Assembly: GCF_029395355.1 (NCBI RefSeq)
Contig: NZ_CP113913.1
Span: 2,186,647 to 2,250,646 of the forward strand
DNA length: 64,000 nt
Direction: 5' to 3'
From: Bifidobacterium sp. ESL0800
Lineage (GTDB): Bacteria > Actinomycetota > Actinomycetes > Actinomycetales > Bifidobacteriaceae
Shown one piece after another: positions 19,987-29,057 of the stretch; within the stretch, counting starts at the first letter, position 1, and every line of letters begins with the position of its first letter. The notes beneath the pieces are model-generated. The model did not search any database. It was not told where the DNA came from and worked only from the letters and a program-made list of their open reading frames with translations. Made by a program: the position numbers and the translations under genes.

Positions 19987-20039
19987 TATATCCGTAATGG
20001 AGTCGTTTATACCGACAAAAGACTCCAATATCGTATATA
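19987..20039 (+). promoter_or_regulatory. Imperfect dyad before the second DinJ-YafQ pair, candidate operator
   Basis: The inner arms TGGAGTC (19998-20004) and GACTCCA (20021-20027) are perfect inverted repeats. The outer arms TATATCCG (19987) and CGTATATA (20032) are nearly so. The dyad ends 12 bp before the antitoxin start codon. RelB/DinJ-type antitoxins are known to bind palindromes at their own promoters, so an autorepression site is inferred. Confidence 0.5.
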
Positions 20040-20050
20040 AGGTGGTTATT

Positions 20051-20320
20051 ATGGCTCACACAGCAGCACAGCAGACGCGTATTCAGGTGCGCACGGACAA
20101 GACGTTGAAGGAGCAGGCCGTCAAGGTATTCGCAGGTATGGGCATTGATTTGAGTGCTGCCATCAACATGTTTCTTTCGCAGGCCGTCAAGGAAGGTGGC
20201 ATGCCTTTCCGCCCGATGTCGCTGACGCCGTTGGAAAAGGCGGTGCGTAAGGCCGAGAACAGCGGATTTGTTTACGCCGGGGATGCCGATGCCGCCCAAA
20301 GGATGATTGAAGATGTATGA
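20051..20320 (+). CDS. RelB/DinJ-family antitoxin (second copy)
   Basis: An 89-residue ribbon-helix-helix antitoxin: TRIQVRTDKTLKEQAVKVF, GIDLSAAINMFLSQAVKE, GGMPFRP. The ATG at 20051 has AAGGTGG about six bases upstream; longer frames from 19925 are not needed. The C-terminal segment would wrap the toxin encoded next. It overlaps the toxin gene by 8 bp. It is related to, but clearly diverged from, the copy at 3482. Confidence 0.92.
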   Translation: MAHTAAQQTRIQVRTDKTLKEQAVKVFAGMGIDLSAAINMFLSQAVKEGGMPFRPMSLTPLEKAVRKAENSGFVYAGDADAAQRMIEDV

Positions 20321-20591
20321 GATCTCCCTTTCCAAGGAGTTTCTGCGTGATGCTAAGCGCCTGAAACGGAAACATTACGAAATGGGTAGGCTGTATGAGG
20401 TCTTTCACGTTCTTGCGCAGGGAGATACCGATACATTGCGTCGCAGATATCGTGATCACCAGCTCAAAGGGAATCTTCGACAGTACCGCGAGTTGCACAT
20501 TGCCACCGACTGGCTGCTGATTTATCGTATCGATGGTACCGAGCTTCTCATTACGATGATGCGTACTGGGAGTCACGACGAGTTGTTATAG
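20313..20591 (+). CDS. YafQ-family mRNA interferase toxin
   Basis: A 92-residue RelE-superfamily toxin, intact. The expected active-site residues are visible: His in YRDHQLKG, His in RELHIATDW with the following Asp, and His in RTGSHDELL. YafQ cleaves mRNA on the ribosome at in-frame codons. The ATG at 20313 overlaps the antitoxin end, ensuring coupled translation. Unlike the 3.75-kb copy it has no internal stop, so it is probably active. Confidence 0.92.
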   Translation: MYEISLSKEFLRDAKRLKRKHYEMGRLYEVFHVLAQGDTDTLRRRYRDHQLKGNLRQYRELHIATDWLLIYRIDGTELLITMMRTGSHDELL

Positions 20592-20676
20592 CGTTTTTAA
20601 CAGGCTAGGTAACCTCCACGAGGACGAGTAGCATGAAGGAACCGATTCTTTTGGGTTTCCGCAACTTTGGAGTGTT

Positions 20677-22314
20677 ATGTCGATTCCGCTGATTCTTGCC
20701 TCGCAGTCGCCTTCGCGGCGCAATGTGCTCAATGCCGCCGGCATTTCTCCGATTATTCACGTCTCGCATGTCGATGAACCCGCTGCGGTGGCCGCCGAGG
20801 CAAAGGCACGGGGGGTTGCGGTCGACGACCTCAGTTGCGAGCAGCGCGTGATGATATTGGCGCAGGCCAAGGCGCGCAGCGTCTATCAGGCCTATCTTCA
20901 GGTCGCCGAAGCCGCCCGAAACGCCGATGGCGAGCAGGTGACCGCTTTCCCGCTGCACACCGAGAGCGCTGCGGACGCCGGGTCGGGCAACGCAAGTGTC
21001 GGCAACGGTTCCGTCGCAGGTGACGGCAGCGCGGGTGCGGGCAACGGCAACACCGATCAATACGGCGAGAAGGTTTATGATCATCATTCGACCTTGACCC
21101 GAGATTTCTCTGGTGTCGAGGTGCCCACCGAGGCCGAACCGATGGAGCGGGCCCTGGCCGAGTATCCGGGATTTGCCGACGCCAAGGTCGGTCCGCTGAT
21201 CATCGGCTGCGATTCCATGTTCCTTTTCGAGGGCGTCGCGTTGGGCAAACCGCATACGCCGGAGGTTGCGCGGGAACGGCTGAGCGCGATGCGCGGCAAG
21301 TCGGGGGAGTTGTGGACCGGCCATTGCCTCATCGATTTCGCCACCGGCCGGCAGAAGCTTGAATCCAGCCATGCCGTGGTGCGGTTCGGCGATTATTCCG
21401 ACCGTGACATCGAAGCGTATATCGCGTCCGGCGAACCGTTGGAAGTGGCGGGATGCTTTACACTGGAAGGTCTCGGCGGAGCGTTCATCGCCGGCGTCGA
21501 CGGTGACCCGAGCGGCGTGCTCGGCCTGAGTCTGCCGTTGCTGCGCCGCATGGTCGGCGACATGGGCGTGGCGTGGCCCGATCTGTGGAACGCCGGTCTC
21601 GGCAAGGTCGCCGCGACGAAGCTCAGTGTACGAGCTGCGTTGAATGCTGCGAACGACATGGCAGATGGTGCAGATTCGCCTTCAGCCACCAATACAAATT
21701 GTAATACCAATGGTAAGTCGTTGTCGACAAAAACCAAGGCCGAAGTTGCTGCGGCAAAGGCGAAAGCAGATGCCGAAGCGCAGGCCGCGTCGATCGTGCC
21801 TCCCAAAGACAACGTTCACCAGCCCGGCGACGGCTGGGTGCAGTGCGCCTGCGGCCGTCGTCACTGGGGTCTGAACGGCGCCGCCGGCGTGTTGCTCGCC
21901 CGCCGCAGCGAGGAGACCGGCGAGGTGACGGACGTGGTGATGCAGCACCGTGCGATGTGGAGCGCGGAAGGCGGCACATGGGGCATTCCCGGCGGGGCGC
22001 TCGCGGACGGCGAAAGCCCGATCGAGGGTGCGTTGCGCGAGAGCTACGAGGAAGCCAATATCACCCCGGAGGACATTGAGGTGGTCGGCACGCATCGCGA
22101 GGAGCATGGCCCTTGGGCCTACACCACGGTTTTCGCCTTCGAGAAGCCGGGGTGCAGGGTCAGCCCGCATCCCAACGACGACGAGAGCATGGAGATTGCG
22201 TGGATTCCGGTTTCGGAGGTGCCCAACCGCAAGCTGCTGACCGCCATGAACGCGGATTGGCCGCATTTCGTCGAGCGCTTGGGCGATTTGGCGCGCGAAT
22301 ATCGGCATATGTGA
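20677..22314 (+). CDS. Fusion of Maf-type nucleotide pyrophosphatase and NUDIX hydrolase
   Basis: The N-terminal half (about 1-320) is a Maf protein (LILASQSPSRRNVLNAAGI, IIGCDSMFLFEG, LGKPHTPEVARERLSAMRG), a family that hydrolyses non-canonical or modified NTPs. The C-terminal part (about 375-545) is a NUDIX domain. Its box GGALADGESPIEGALRESYE ends in EANI at about 438-461 and fits GX5EX7REX2EEX. A Gly/Asn/Ser insert sits at about 85-130 inside the Maf fold and an Ala/Lys linker at about 325-375. Two nucleotide-pool cleaning activities in one chain suggest housekeeping of dNTP/NTP damage. Confidence 0.92.
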   Translation: MSIPLILASQSPSRRNVLNAAGISPIIHVSHVDEPAAVAAEAKARGVAVDDLSCEQRVMILAQAKARSVYQAYLQVAEAARNADGEQVTAFPLHTESAADAGSGNASVGNGSVAGDGSAGAGNGNTDQYGEKVYDHHSTLTRDFSGVEVPTEAEPMERALAEYPGFADAKVGPLIIGCDSMFLFEGVALGKPHTPEVARERLSAMRGKSGELWTGHCLIDFATGRQKLESSHAVVRFGDYSDRDIEAYIASGEPLEVAGCFTLEGLGGAFIAGVDGDPSGVLGLSLPLLRRMVGDMGVAWPDLWNAGLGKVAATKLSVRAALNAANDMADGADSPSATNTNCNTNGKSLSTKTKAEVAAAKAKADAEAQAASIVPPKDNVHQPGDGWVQCACGRRHWGLNGAAGVLLARRSEETGEVTDVVMQHRAMWSAEGGTWGIPGGALADGESPIEGALRESYEEANITPEDIEVVGTHREEHGPWAYTTVFAFEKPGCRVSPHPNDDESMEIAWIPVSEVPNRKLLTAMNADWPHFVERLGDLAREYRHM

Positions 22315-22324
22315 TTTGTTCAGG

Positions 22325-22398
22325 TTGCAAAAGGCGAAGATATAAATGCAGATTGGCGCGATTCCGCGATTTGTAATTTGTATCTTCGACTTTTGTAA
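22325..22398. terminator. Bidirectional terminator between convergent genes
   Basis: Long imperfect inverted repeat: CAAAAGGCGAAGATATAAAT at 22328 pairs with ATTTGTATCTTCGACTTTTG near 22376-22395. The loop is about 16 nt plus flanking partial pairing. It lies exactly between the convergent Maf-NUDIX and AEC transporter genes. Confidence 0.7.
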
Positions 22399-22403
22399 CG
22401 CTG

Positions 22404-23345
22404 CTAACTCAACAGTGCGGCGATAATGGCGATGACGATAGGGCTGGAAACGGTCGAGATCAGCACGCCGTCGCGGGCGAAGGTCATGCCGACATTGTAG
22501 CGGGCCGCGTAATTATAGACGTTCTGGCCGGCCGGCAGCGCCGCGAGCACGACGCAGGCGTAGAGCACCTTGCCGGTGAAGCCCATGATGAATTTGGCGA
22601 TAAGGAAGGCGATAATCGGCATCACGATGTTCTTCAGAACGGTGACGGCGATGACCGCCGAGCGCGAGCTCTTGTTCTGCATCGGCTTGGTGCCGCGCAG
22701 CGACATGCCGAACGCCATCAGGATCATCGGAATCGCGGCCTGCCCGATCATGTTGACCGGGTCGTAGATGAATTTCGGAATGGGGTAATAGCCGATCCAT
22801 GCGGTGATGGCCGCGACGAGGATGCCGCCGAGCGAACCGATCAGCAGCGGCTGGTGCAATGGCTGCATCAGCGCTTTTTTCACCGACATCTTGCCAGTGG
22901 TCGTATAGTCCAGAACCGTCAGCGCGATTGGCGTGAAAATTGCCTGCTGCATCACCAGAATCGGTGCCACGAGCGCCCCATTGCCCAAAATGTAGGTGGC
23001 GATGGGCAGGCCGATGTTGTTGGAATTGAGATACAACGAGTTGAGCGCGCCCACCGTCGCATCGGCAGGTCCCATATGGTAGAAGATCTTGTTCAGGATC
23101 AGGAACAGCACACCCACGGCCAGCGCGGAGAAGAATGCGACGAAAATCGAGGGATGGAAAATCTCCATGATCGGCTCTTTGGAGAGGATCGCGAACATCA
23201 AAAACGGGTTGGTGACGAAGAACGCGTAGCGGTTCAGGACCATCTGGGCGGTCGGGCCGCCGATGTTGAAACGTGCCGCGACGTAACCGGTGCCGATGAT
23301 GACGGCGATGACCACAAACCCTTGCATCGCGCTCAGCAAACCCAT
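22404..23345 (-). CDS. AEC-family (auxin efflux carrier-like) transporter
   Basis: A 313-residue membrane protein with about ten hydrophobic spans, starting MGLLSAMQGFVVIAVIIGTG. It has the family features NRYAFFVTNPFLMFAILS, NSLYLNSNNIGLPIATYILG (conserved N-x-G-x-P in the first repeat) and a second inverted half. AEC members export or exchange organic anions such as malate, or amino acids; the substrate cannot be read here. It is convergent with the Maf-NUDIX gene and divergent from dapE. Confidence 0.9.
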   Translation of the reverse strand: MGLLSAMQGFVVIAVIIGTGYVAARFNIGGPTAQMVLNRYAFFVTNPFLMFAILSKEPIMEIFHPSIFVAFFSALAVGVLFLILNKIFYHMGPADATVGALNSLYLNSNNIGLPIATYILGNGALVAPILVMQQAIFTPIALTVLDYTTTGKMSVKKALMQPLHQPLLIGSLGGILVAAITAWIGYYPIPKFIYDPVNMIGQAAIPMILMAFGMSLRGTKPMQNKSSRSAVIAVTVLKNIVMPIIAFLIAKFIMGFTGKVLYACVVLAALPAGQNVYNYAARYNVGMTFARDGVLISTVSSPIVIAIIAALLS

Positions 23346-23596
23346 GAATCTCTCCCTTGGCCACGGCCTTAATGATCAACCACGTTTACCTTAGTATGAT
23401 GCCTCGTTTTTGCCGGTTTGTGAAGATACGTCTCACGGCATAACACACGAAAACCGGTATGGGACCTTGACCACGATACCTACCGATTAATGGTGTCATG
23501 ACGTTCATGGTGCATTCAATCGTGAACGCGCCATGCGAATCGCAGATGTGAGCAAACATGGAAGATCCGTATGCCGGTCCGCTAGGATAAGAAGCC

Positions 23597-24790
23597 ATGA
23601 GTCTGACGATACAAGAGGGATCCGCGCGCGAGACCGCGCTTAACGGGCTGTTCGAGGAATTGATGAAGTCGTATTCCGTCTCCGACGACGAGACGGCGCT
23701 CGCCGATGAGGTCGAGACGTTCCTGCGCGGGCAGCCACATATGACGGTTCACCGTCTGGGTGACACGGTGGTCGCCTCGACCTCGCTTTCTCGCCCGCAG
23801 CGGGTGGTGCTCGCCGGACACCTCGACACGGTTCCGGTCATCGACAATTTCCCGCCGGTCTGGCTTGAGCCGAGAGACGAGCGTATACGTGCCGACGTGG
23901 CCTCGAAGATGAAGGATTCCGGAGAGCGCGTGATGTTCGGCCGCGGCGCGACGGATATGAAGGCCAGCGACGCGGTGATGCTCTATCTCGCGGCGACGAT
24001 GACCGCGCCGAAATACGACCTTACCTACGTTTTCTATGACCATGAGGAGGTCGTGGCCGAAAAGAACGGCTTGGGCAAGGTGGCGCGTGCCCACCCAGAG
24101 TGGATACAAGGCGATTTCGCGATCATCGGCGAACCCACCGATTGCGGCATCGAAGGCGGGTGCAACGGCACCATGCGCTTCGATGTGGTCACCCACGGTG
24201 TCGCCGCCCATTCCGCCCGTGCATGGATGGGCGAAAACGCGATTCACAAGGCCGCCGAAGTCCTCGACCGGCTTGCCGCCTACGTTCCGCAGGATGTCGA
24301 GGTGGACGGCCTGACCTACCGCGAAGGCGTCAACGCCACCCTGATCTCCGGCGGCAAAGGCACCAACGTCATCCCCGACGAGTGCCGTATCCACGTCAAC
24401 TATCGTTTCGCGCCCGACAAGGACCTGCCGGCCGCAAAAGCACTGATGATGGGGGCCGATGCCGGCGCCGAGATGGGCAACGGCGAGCACAAGGCCACCG
24501 GCGGCATGTTCGAAGGCTTCGATATCGAGATGAAGGACGAATCGCCGTCCGCGCGCCCCGGCATGGATGCGCCGTTGGCGGTTTCTTTGGCCAAACTGGT
24601 TAAGGAGAAAACGGGACTTGCCCCCCAGGCCAAGCTCGGCTGGACCGATGTCGCCCGCTTCTCGTCCATCGGCATCCCGGCCGTCAACCTCGGCGCTGGC
24701 TCCCCGCTTTTGGCACACAAGGCCGATGAGCAGATACCATTCAGCCAGCTCATGTTGCTTGCCGATATCCTCGAGCAGTGGCTACGTTAG
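23597..24790 (+). CDS. dapE: Succinyl-diaminopimelate desuccinylase
   Basis: M20 metallopeptidase-fold enzyme of lysine and peptidoglycan precursor synthesis. Metal-binding motifs are VVLAGHLDTVPV (His, Asp), GRGATDMKASDAV (bridging Asp), DHEEVVAEKNG (catalytic Glu pair) and GEPTD. The dimerisation domain starts at GGCNGTMRFDVVTHG. At 397 residues it is normal length. lysA in the same window uses the downstream product. A 580-bp gap with repeat array C follows. Confidence 0.93.
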   Translation: MSLTIQEGSARETALNGLFEELMKSYSVSDDETALADEVETFLRGQPHMTVHRLGDTVVASTSLSRPQRVVLAGHLDTVPVIDNFPPVWLEPRDERIRADVASKMKDSGERVMFGRGATDMKASDAVMLYLAATMTAPKYDLTYVFYDHEEVVAEKNGLGKVARAHPEWIQGDFAIIGEPTDCGIEGGCNGTMRFDVVTHGVAAHSARAWMGENAIHKAAEVLDRLAAYVPQDVEVDGLTYREGVNATLISGGKGTNVIPDECRIHVNYRFAPDKDLPAAKALMMGADAGAEMGNGEHKATGGMFEGFDIEMKDESPSARPGMDAPLAVSLAKLVKEKTGLAPQAKLGWTDVARFSSIGIPAVNLGAGSPLLAHKADEQIPFSQLMLLADILEQWLR

Positions 24791-24925
24791 CGAACGTTTG
24801 CGTATCCGGGATTCCTGCGTTGCAATGTTGCCGGACTGTTGTAGCGCTTCCGGTTAGTTGTGGCGCTTATCGCGCACGACCTATGTTTGCCCCACCATTT
24901 GTGAATTCTTCATTTTTTGGGGTAT

Positions 24926-25064
24926 CTTGGTGCACCAAGTCCGCCAAAATTTGGGAATTGCCCATCAATTTTGCGTTTTAGCGTGTTCTTGGTGCACCAA
25001 GATGCCCCAAAAATGGAGAATTGGCCGTAAATTGCGTGAATACAGGCAACTTGGTGGCACCAAC
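24926..25064. repeat. 62-bp-period palindrome array C
   Basis: The 14-bp palindrome CTTGGTGCACCAAG occurs at 24926 and 24988, and a variant CTTGGTGGCACCAAC at 25050; both steps are 62 bp. The 48-bp intervals are similar to each other (CCAAAA..GGGAATTG / CCAAAA..GAGAATTG, then AATTTTGCG / AAATTGCG). The palindrome extends outward: TTTTTGGGG lies left of one copy and CCCCAAAAA right of the next. It lies between dapE and the RNase E/G gene. The core palindrome is identical to that of array D, 9.5 kb away. Confidence 0.9.
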
Positions 25065-25127
25065 AGGGTTGTTTTGGGTGGAATTATAAAATTTGGGTGC
25101 GTCGGTGATCACAGCATAGTGCATCTG

Positions 25128-25157
25128 TTGTCACTTCTACCCCAGTGGACGTATAAT
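25128..25157 (+). promoter_or_regulatory. Probable promoter of the RNase E/G gene
   Basis: TTGTCA (25128-25133), an 18-nt spacer and a perfect TATAAT (25152-25157) form a good vegetative promoter. It would give an mRNA leader of about 210 nt containing small hairpins, for example CTTGCG/CGCAAG near 25207 and GACATG/CATGTC at 25341-25359. RNase E leaders are autoregulated in other bacteria; that role here is inference. Confidence 0.65.
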
Positions 25158-25372
25158 AAAAGCTGGTGATTCTGCAAGTTGCCGAATTCCGATGGCGTTG
25201 ATCCCCTTGCGTGCTAATCCGCAAGTGCCGGTGTCCGCCGTGACGAACGTAATGACTTTTAGATTGCCGACTACGAACGCAACTGTTGCGTGGCCGCGGT
25301 GAGAGCGCGGTGTGAGAGCCGTAGACGGCCAAGATAAGCCGACATGATTGCAGCATGTCGACAAGGAGCATT

Positions 25373-28300
25373 GTGCCCAGAGTAACCCGAGGCGGGGTCG
25401 GTCAAACCGATGACGCCACACAAAACGATACCAATTTACCTTCTTCATCCCCATCTACGGATAGTGAGCCCGCAACGCGTCGCCGTACGGTTCGCCGCCG
25501 CGTAGTCCGCGGTGCCGGTGCCGCCGGTGCCGCCGTGGCATTGAAAGTGGAAGAGCGTGAAAGTGCTGAATCCGCTAGTGGCGAGAAGCAATCCGACGAA
25601 AGCGGAGTCGAGGCAGGTTCAAGAACGTCTGGAACGAGAACCGGCAGGAAGGCCGCTTCGTCGCGCGGCACGGATGACTCGTCATCCAGCACGACGAAAA
25701 GGACACGGACGCGTAGTCGTGCCCGTGACGATGAAGAGGCGGATGAGGGGCCTCAAACGTCTCGCCGAAACGCCCGAACTCGCAAGTCTGATGACGAGTC
25801 GAAGAAATCTTCCGCTTCAGGCCGCAGCCGCCGTACAGGTGTTGCAAAGTCGCGTGGCAGGTCCGACGATTCCGTATCGGCAAGCGAGGCAAAGACGGAA
25901 GTTGCCGTCGAAACCGCCGAGGAACGTGTCATTGACGCCGTCGAAGGCCTTCCCGAAGGCCACGAGAGCCATCACACCCCTCATCCAATGACATCGCTGC
26001 TCTTCCAGGAGCCTGTGCTTCCCGGTGAAGGCGAAGACGATGAAAACGATGAGCCTAAGACGACTCGGCGACGTTCTCGCGCTCGTGCGGACGAGGACGA
26101 CGAAGGCGGCGAGCGCGGTTCACGCCGCTCGACGCGCAGCAACCGTTCGCGCCGTGGTTCCGAACGCGACGATGAACGGTCGGACGAGGAACAAGATGAG
26201 CGACGGAGCCGTTCGGGTTCCAGACGTGGCAGGTCGAATGACCGTGACCGCGATTATGAGGACGAAAGCCGGAATGCTTCGCGCACGACCCGTCGTTCGC
26301 GCCGGAGCGAGGATGACGATGACATCTATGACGAGGAAGCCGCCGAACGCAGCGAACGTCGCACCCATCGTCGTCGCAGGCTCAACGCCGAGGAGCGTCA
26401 TGCGGCCGACGAGATCGAGCAGATCGAGGAAGACCTCGAAGACGACGACATCACCTATCGTCCCATCGACGATGTGGAAGCCGAGCAATCCAGAGCGAGG
26501 CGTCGTGGGCGTGGCAGTGAACGGGCGACACGCCGTGAGCGCAGTGGCCGTGGTTCTTCGCGAGCCGATCAGGACGATGCCGAATTTGATGAAGAGGACG
26601 AAAGCGAAGAGCACGGTTCTCGCCGCAGCCGCAAGGGCAATGGTGATCGCAACGATCGCAATAGCCGCAACGATCGTGGCGAGGCTGATCGCGGCGATTC
26701 CCGTCGGCGCCGTAGGCATGAATCCGAAGAGGACAGTGACGACCAGCCGCTGACCCGTCGCCGTCGTCGTCATCGCGGTTCCAAAGGCGAGGAAAGCGAA
26801 AGCGGTTCGTCTCGTTCCACCTCGCGCCGCAGTCGCAAGCAGCAGTATATCGACGAGATCACCGATATCGAAGGCTCCACCCGCCTCGAGGCCAAGAAGC
26901 AGCGTCGCCGCGACAACCGCCGCGAGCGCAGCCGTCAGAACCAGCTGATCGAGCAGGATTTCCTCGCCCGTCGTGAGAACGTCGACCGCTTGATGGTGGT
27001 GCGCGAGAAAGGGCAACATACCCAGATTTCCGTGATCGAAGACAACGTGCTCGTCGAGCATTACGTCTCCGATATCCAGGAGGTCGCCACCGTCGGCAAT
27101 ATTTACTTGGGCCGCGTGCAGAACGTGCTGCCCAGCATGGAGGCCGCGTTCGTCGACATCGGCCAGCCCCGCAACGGCGTGCTCTACGCCGGCGAGGTCA
27201 ACTGGGACGCCACGCGCCTGGAAGGCCAGCCGCGCCGCATCGAACTTGCGTTCAAATCCGGCGATCCCGTTCTGGTACAGGTCACCAAGGATCCGATCGG
27301 CCACAAGGGCGCGCGACTGACCTCGCAGGTCACGCTCGCAGGCCGTTTCCTGGTGCTTGTCCCCTCCGGCGGTATGACCGGCGTGAGCCGCAAGCTGCCC
27401 GAGCGTGAACGTGGGCGCCTGAAGTCCATTGTCTCCAAGATCGCCCCGAAGGATATGGGCGTCATCATCCGCACCGCCGCCGACGGTGCCAGCGAAGACG
27501 CGCTGAAAAAGGACCTCGAGAATCTCAAGCGTCAATGGCAGAAGATCGAGGACAAGCGCAAGCTCTATCACAACGGCAAGCGCGCGAAGCTTTTGCAGGG
27601 CGAGCCCGACGTGGCCATCCGTGTGGTGCGTGATATCTTCAACGACGATTTCTCCAAGCTCATCGTCGAAGGCGACACGGTTTACGAGCGTATCGAGGAA
27701 TATCTCGACACGATGGCCCCCGACTTGAAGGACCGCCTCGAAAAGTGGGATCCCGAGGAGCATCAGGGCAAGGACGTCTTCGATAAGTGGCAGATTGACT
27801 CCCAGCTTCGCAAGGGCATGGAGCGCCAGGTCTACCTGCCCAGCGGCGGCTCGATCGTCATCGACCGCACCGAGGCCATGACCACTATCGACGTCAACAC
27901 CGGCCGGTTCATCGGCAAGGGCAAGTCGCTTGAGGAGACGGTCACCCGCTGCAACCTCGAGGCCAGCGAGGAGATCGCCCGCCAGCTGCGGCTGCGCGAC
28001 ATCGGCGGCATGATCATGATCGATTACGTCGACATGGTGATGCCCGCCAACCGCGACCTCGTGCTGCGGCGCTTGGTCGAATGCCTCGCGCGTGACCGTA
28101 CCAAGCATCAGGTGGCCGAGGTCACCTCGCTCGGCCTGGTGCAGATGACCCGCAAGCGCATCGGCCAGGGCCTGGTGGAGGCCTTCAGCGAGGAGTGCCC
28201 GACCTGCAAGGGCCGTGGCTTCATTCTCCATGACGAGCCCACGATTTCCGCCGATTATGCCGATCCGTACGCGATGAAGGGCGGCGACCCGTTCGTCCAC

Positions 28301-28477
28301 ACCAACAAGCACGGCCATGGCAGTGCTCCCGAGGTGCAGGCGCCGAAGGGTTCGAGCCCGGCGGTCAAGGCCAAGCTCGCGCAGATCGCCGCGGCGGCTG
28401 TGGCGGCCAACGACGAGGAGAAGGAAGAAGCATCCGATTCGGATTCGTCTGCTGATTCTTCGGCTGACAAAAGCTGA
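25373..28477 (+). CDS. rne: Ribonuclease E/G with large disordered N-terminal extension
   Basis: Endoribonuclease of mRNA decay and rRNA/tRNA processing. The catalytic core begins near residue 530 with an S1 domain (GNIYLGRVQNVLPSMEAAFVDI), then KDPIGHKGARLTSQVTLAGR. The DNase I-like active-site Asp residues are in MTTIDVNTGRFIGKG (about 838) and MIMIDYVDM (about 883). The Zn-link is CPTCKGRG (about 941). The first 480 residues are Arg/Ser/Asp/Glu-rich repeats, as in actinobacterial RNase E, and are likely a degradosome scaffold. I prefer GTG 25373, with AAGGAG four bases before, to the ATG at 25355, which lies in a hairpin. Confidence 0.93.
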   Translation: MPRVTRGGVGQTDDATQNDTNLPSSSPSTDSEPATRRRTVRRRVVRGAGAAGAAVALKVEERESAESASGEKQSDESGVEAGSRTSGTRTGRKAASSRGTDDSSSSTTKRTRTRSRARDDEEADEGPQTSRRNARTRKSDDESKKSSASGRSRRTGVAKSRGRSDDSVSASEAKTEVAVETAEERVIDAVEGLPEGHESHHTPHPMTSLLFQEPVLPGEGEDDENDEPKTTRRRSRARADEDDEGGERGSRRSTRSNRSRRGSERDDERSDEEQDERRSRSGSRRGRSNDRDRDYEDESRNASRTTRRSRRSEDDDDIYDEEAAERSERRTHRRRRLNAEERHAADEIEQIEEDLEDDDITYRPIDDVEAEQSRARRRGRGSERATRRERSGRGSSRADQDDAEFDEEDESEEHGSRRSRKGNGDRNDRNSRNDRGEADRGDSRRRRRHESEEDSDDQPLTRRRRRHRGSKGEESESGSSRSTSRRSRKQQYIDEITDIEGSTRLEAKKQRRRDNRRERSRQNQLIEQDFLARRENVDRLMVVREKGQHTQISVIEDNVLVEHYVSDIQEVATVGNIYLGRVQNVLPSMEAAFVDIGQPRNGVLYAGEVNWDATRLEGQPRRIELAFKSGDPVLVQVTKDPIGHKGARLTSQVTLAGRFLVLVPSGGMTGVSRKLPERERGRLKSIVSKIAPKDMGVIIRTAADGASEDALKKDLENLKRQWQKIEDKRKLYHNGKRAKLLQGEPDVAIRVVRDIFNDDFSKLIVEGDTVYERIEEYLDTMAPDLKDRLEKWDPEEHQGKDVFDKWQIDSQLRKGMERQVYLPSGGSIVIDRTEAMTTIDVNTGRFIGKGKSLEETVTRCNLEASEEIARQLRLRDIGGMIMIDYVDMVMPANRDLVLRRLVECLARDRTKHQVAEVTSLGLVQMTRKRIGQGLVEAFSEECPTCKGRGFILHDEPTISADYADPYAMKGGDPFVHTNKHGHGSAPEVQAPKGSSPAVKAKLAQIAAAAVAANDEEKEEASDSDSSADSSADKS

Positions 28478-28510
28478 AATCGCGCTGAAATAATAAGGTA
28501 ATAAATCTAC

Positions 28511-28553
28511 GTTCCCGGTTTCGCTTTCACTTGTCTTTTGTGAAATCGGGAAC
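28511..28553 (+). terminator. Hairpin after the RNase E/G gene
   Basis: A 12-bp stem GTTCCCGGTTTC/GAAATCGGGAAC (one G-T pair) with a 19-nt loop and no clear T run, 33 bp after the stop. It is a likely terminator or processing site. Confidence 0.5.
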
Positions 28554-28600
28554 ACAACACCCCGACCATGCGCAACGTAGGGACATGCCGTTAGTATGGA

Positions 28601-28630
28601 TTGACGTTAGTACGTGGGTCGGTGTACTCT
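28601..28630 (+). promoter_or_regulatory. Probable promoter of rplU-rpmA
   Basis: TTGACG (28601-28606), an 18-nt spacer and TACTCT (28625-28630), about 75 bp before rplU. Confidence 0.5.
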
Positions 28631-28705
28631 AAAAGACTGGTGTCTGGCCGTGGAAGTCGAAGACGTGCTGGGCAGTTTAGCTTTCGAAATAGCAAGGAAC
28701 GAGAT

Positions 28706-29014
28706 ATGTACGCGATTGTGAAGGCCGGTGGCCATCAGGAAAAGGTCGAGGTCGGTGACGTCATCCTGGTCAACCGTCTCAATGCGAAGAAGGGCGATAC
28801 CGTGGAGTTCCCGGTCGCGCTCGTGGTCGACGGCGCCAAGGTGACGCTGAACGCCAAGGATCTTGCCAAGGTTTCCGTCAAGGCTGAAGTCGTTGACGAT
28901 GAGGCCAAGGGCCCGAAGATCAACATCCAGAAGTTCAAGAACAAGACCGGCGTTGCCCGCCGTAAGGGCCATCGTCAGCCGCTTTCCGTCATCAAGATCA
29001 CGGCAATCGCCTGA
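28706..29014 (+). CDS. rplU: 50S ribosomal protein L21
   Basis: The 102-residue product starts [18 protein letters not shown] and carries the L21 hallmark [19 protein letters not shown] in its C-terminal part. The ATG at 28706 is chosen because upstream codons in the same frame are not family-like; AAGGAACGAG precedes it. L21 binds 23S rRNA and pairs genetically with rpmA, 43 bp downstream. Confidence 0.97.
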   Translation: MYAIVKAGGHQEKVEVGDVILVNRLNAKKGDTVEFPVALVVDGAKVTLNAKDLAKVSVKAEVVDDEAKGPKINIQKFKNKTGVARRKGHRQPLSVIKITAIA

Positions 29015-29057
29015 TTTCGGTAGCGTAAGAGCAATCAAAGCCTGAAAGGAACAGACA

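Noticed and set aside
26120..28555. 811-codon minus-strand frame opposite the RNase E/G gene
   Set aside because: It results from GC-rich codon structure of the real gene; no family motifs and no ribosome site.
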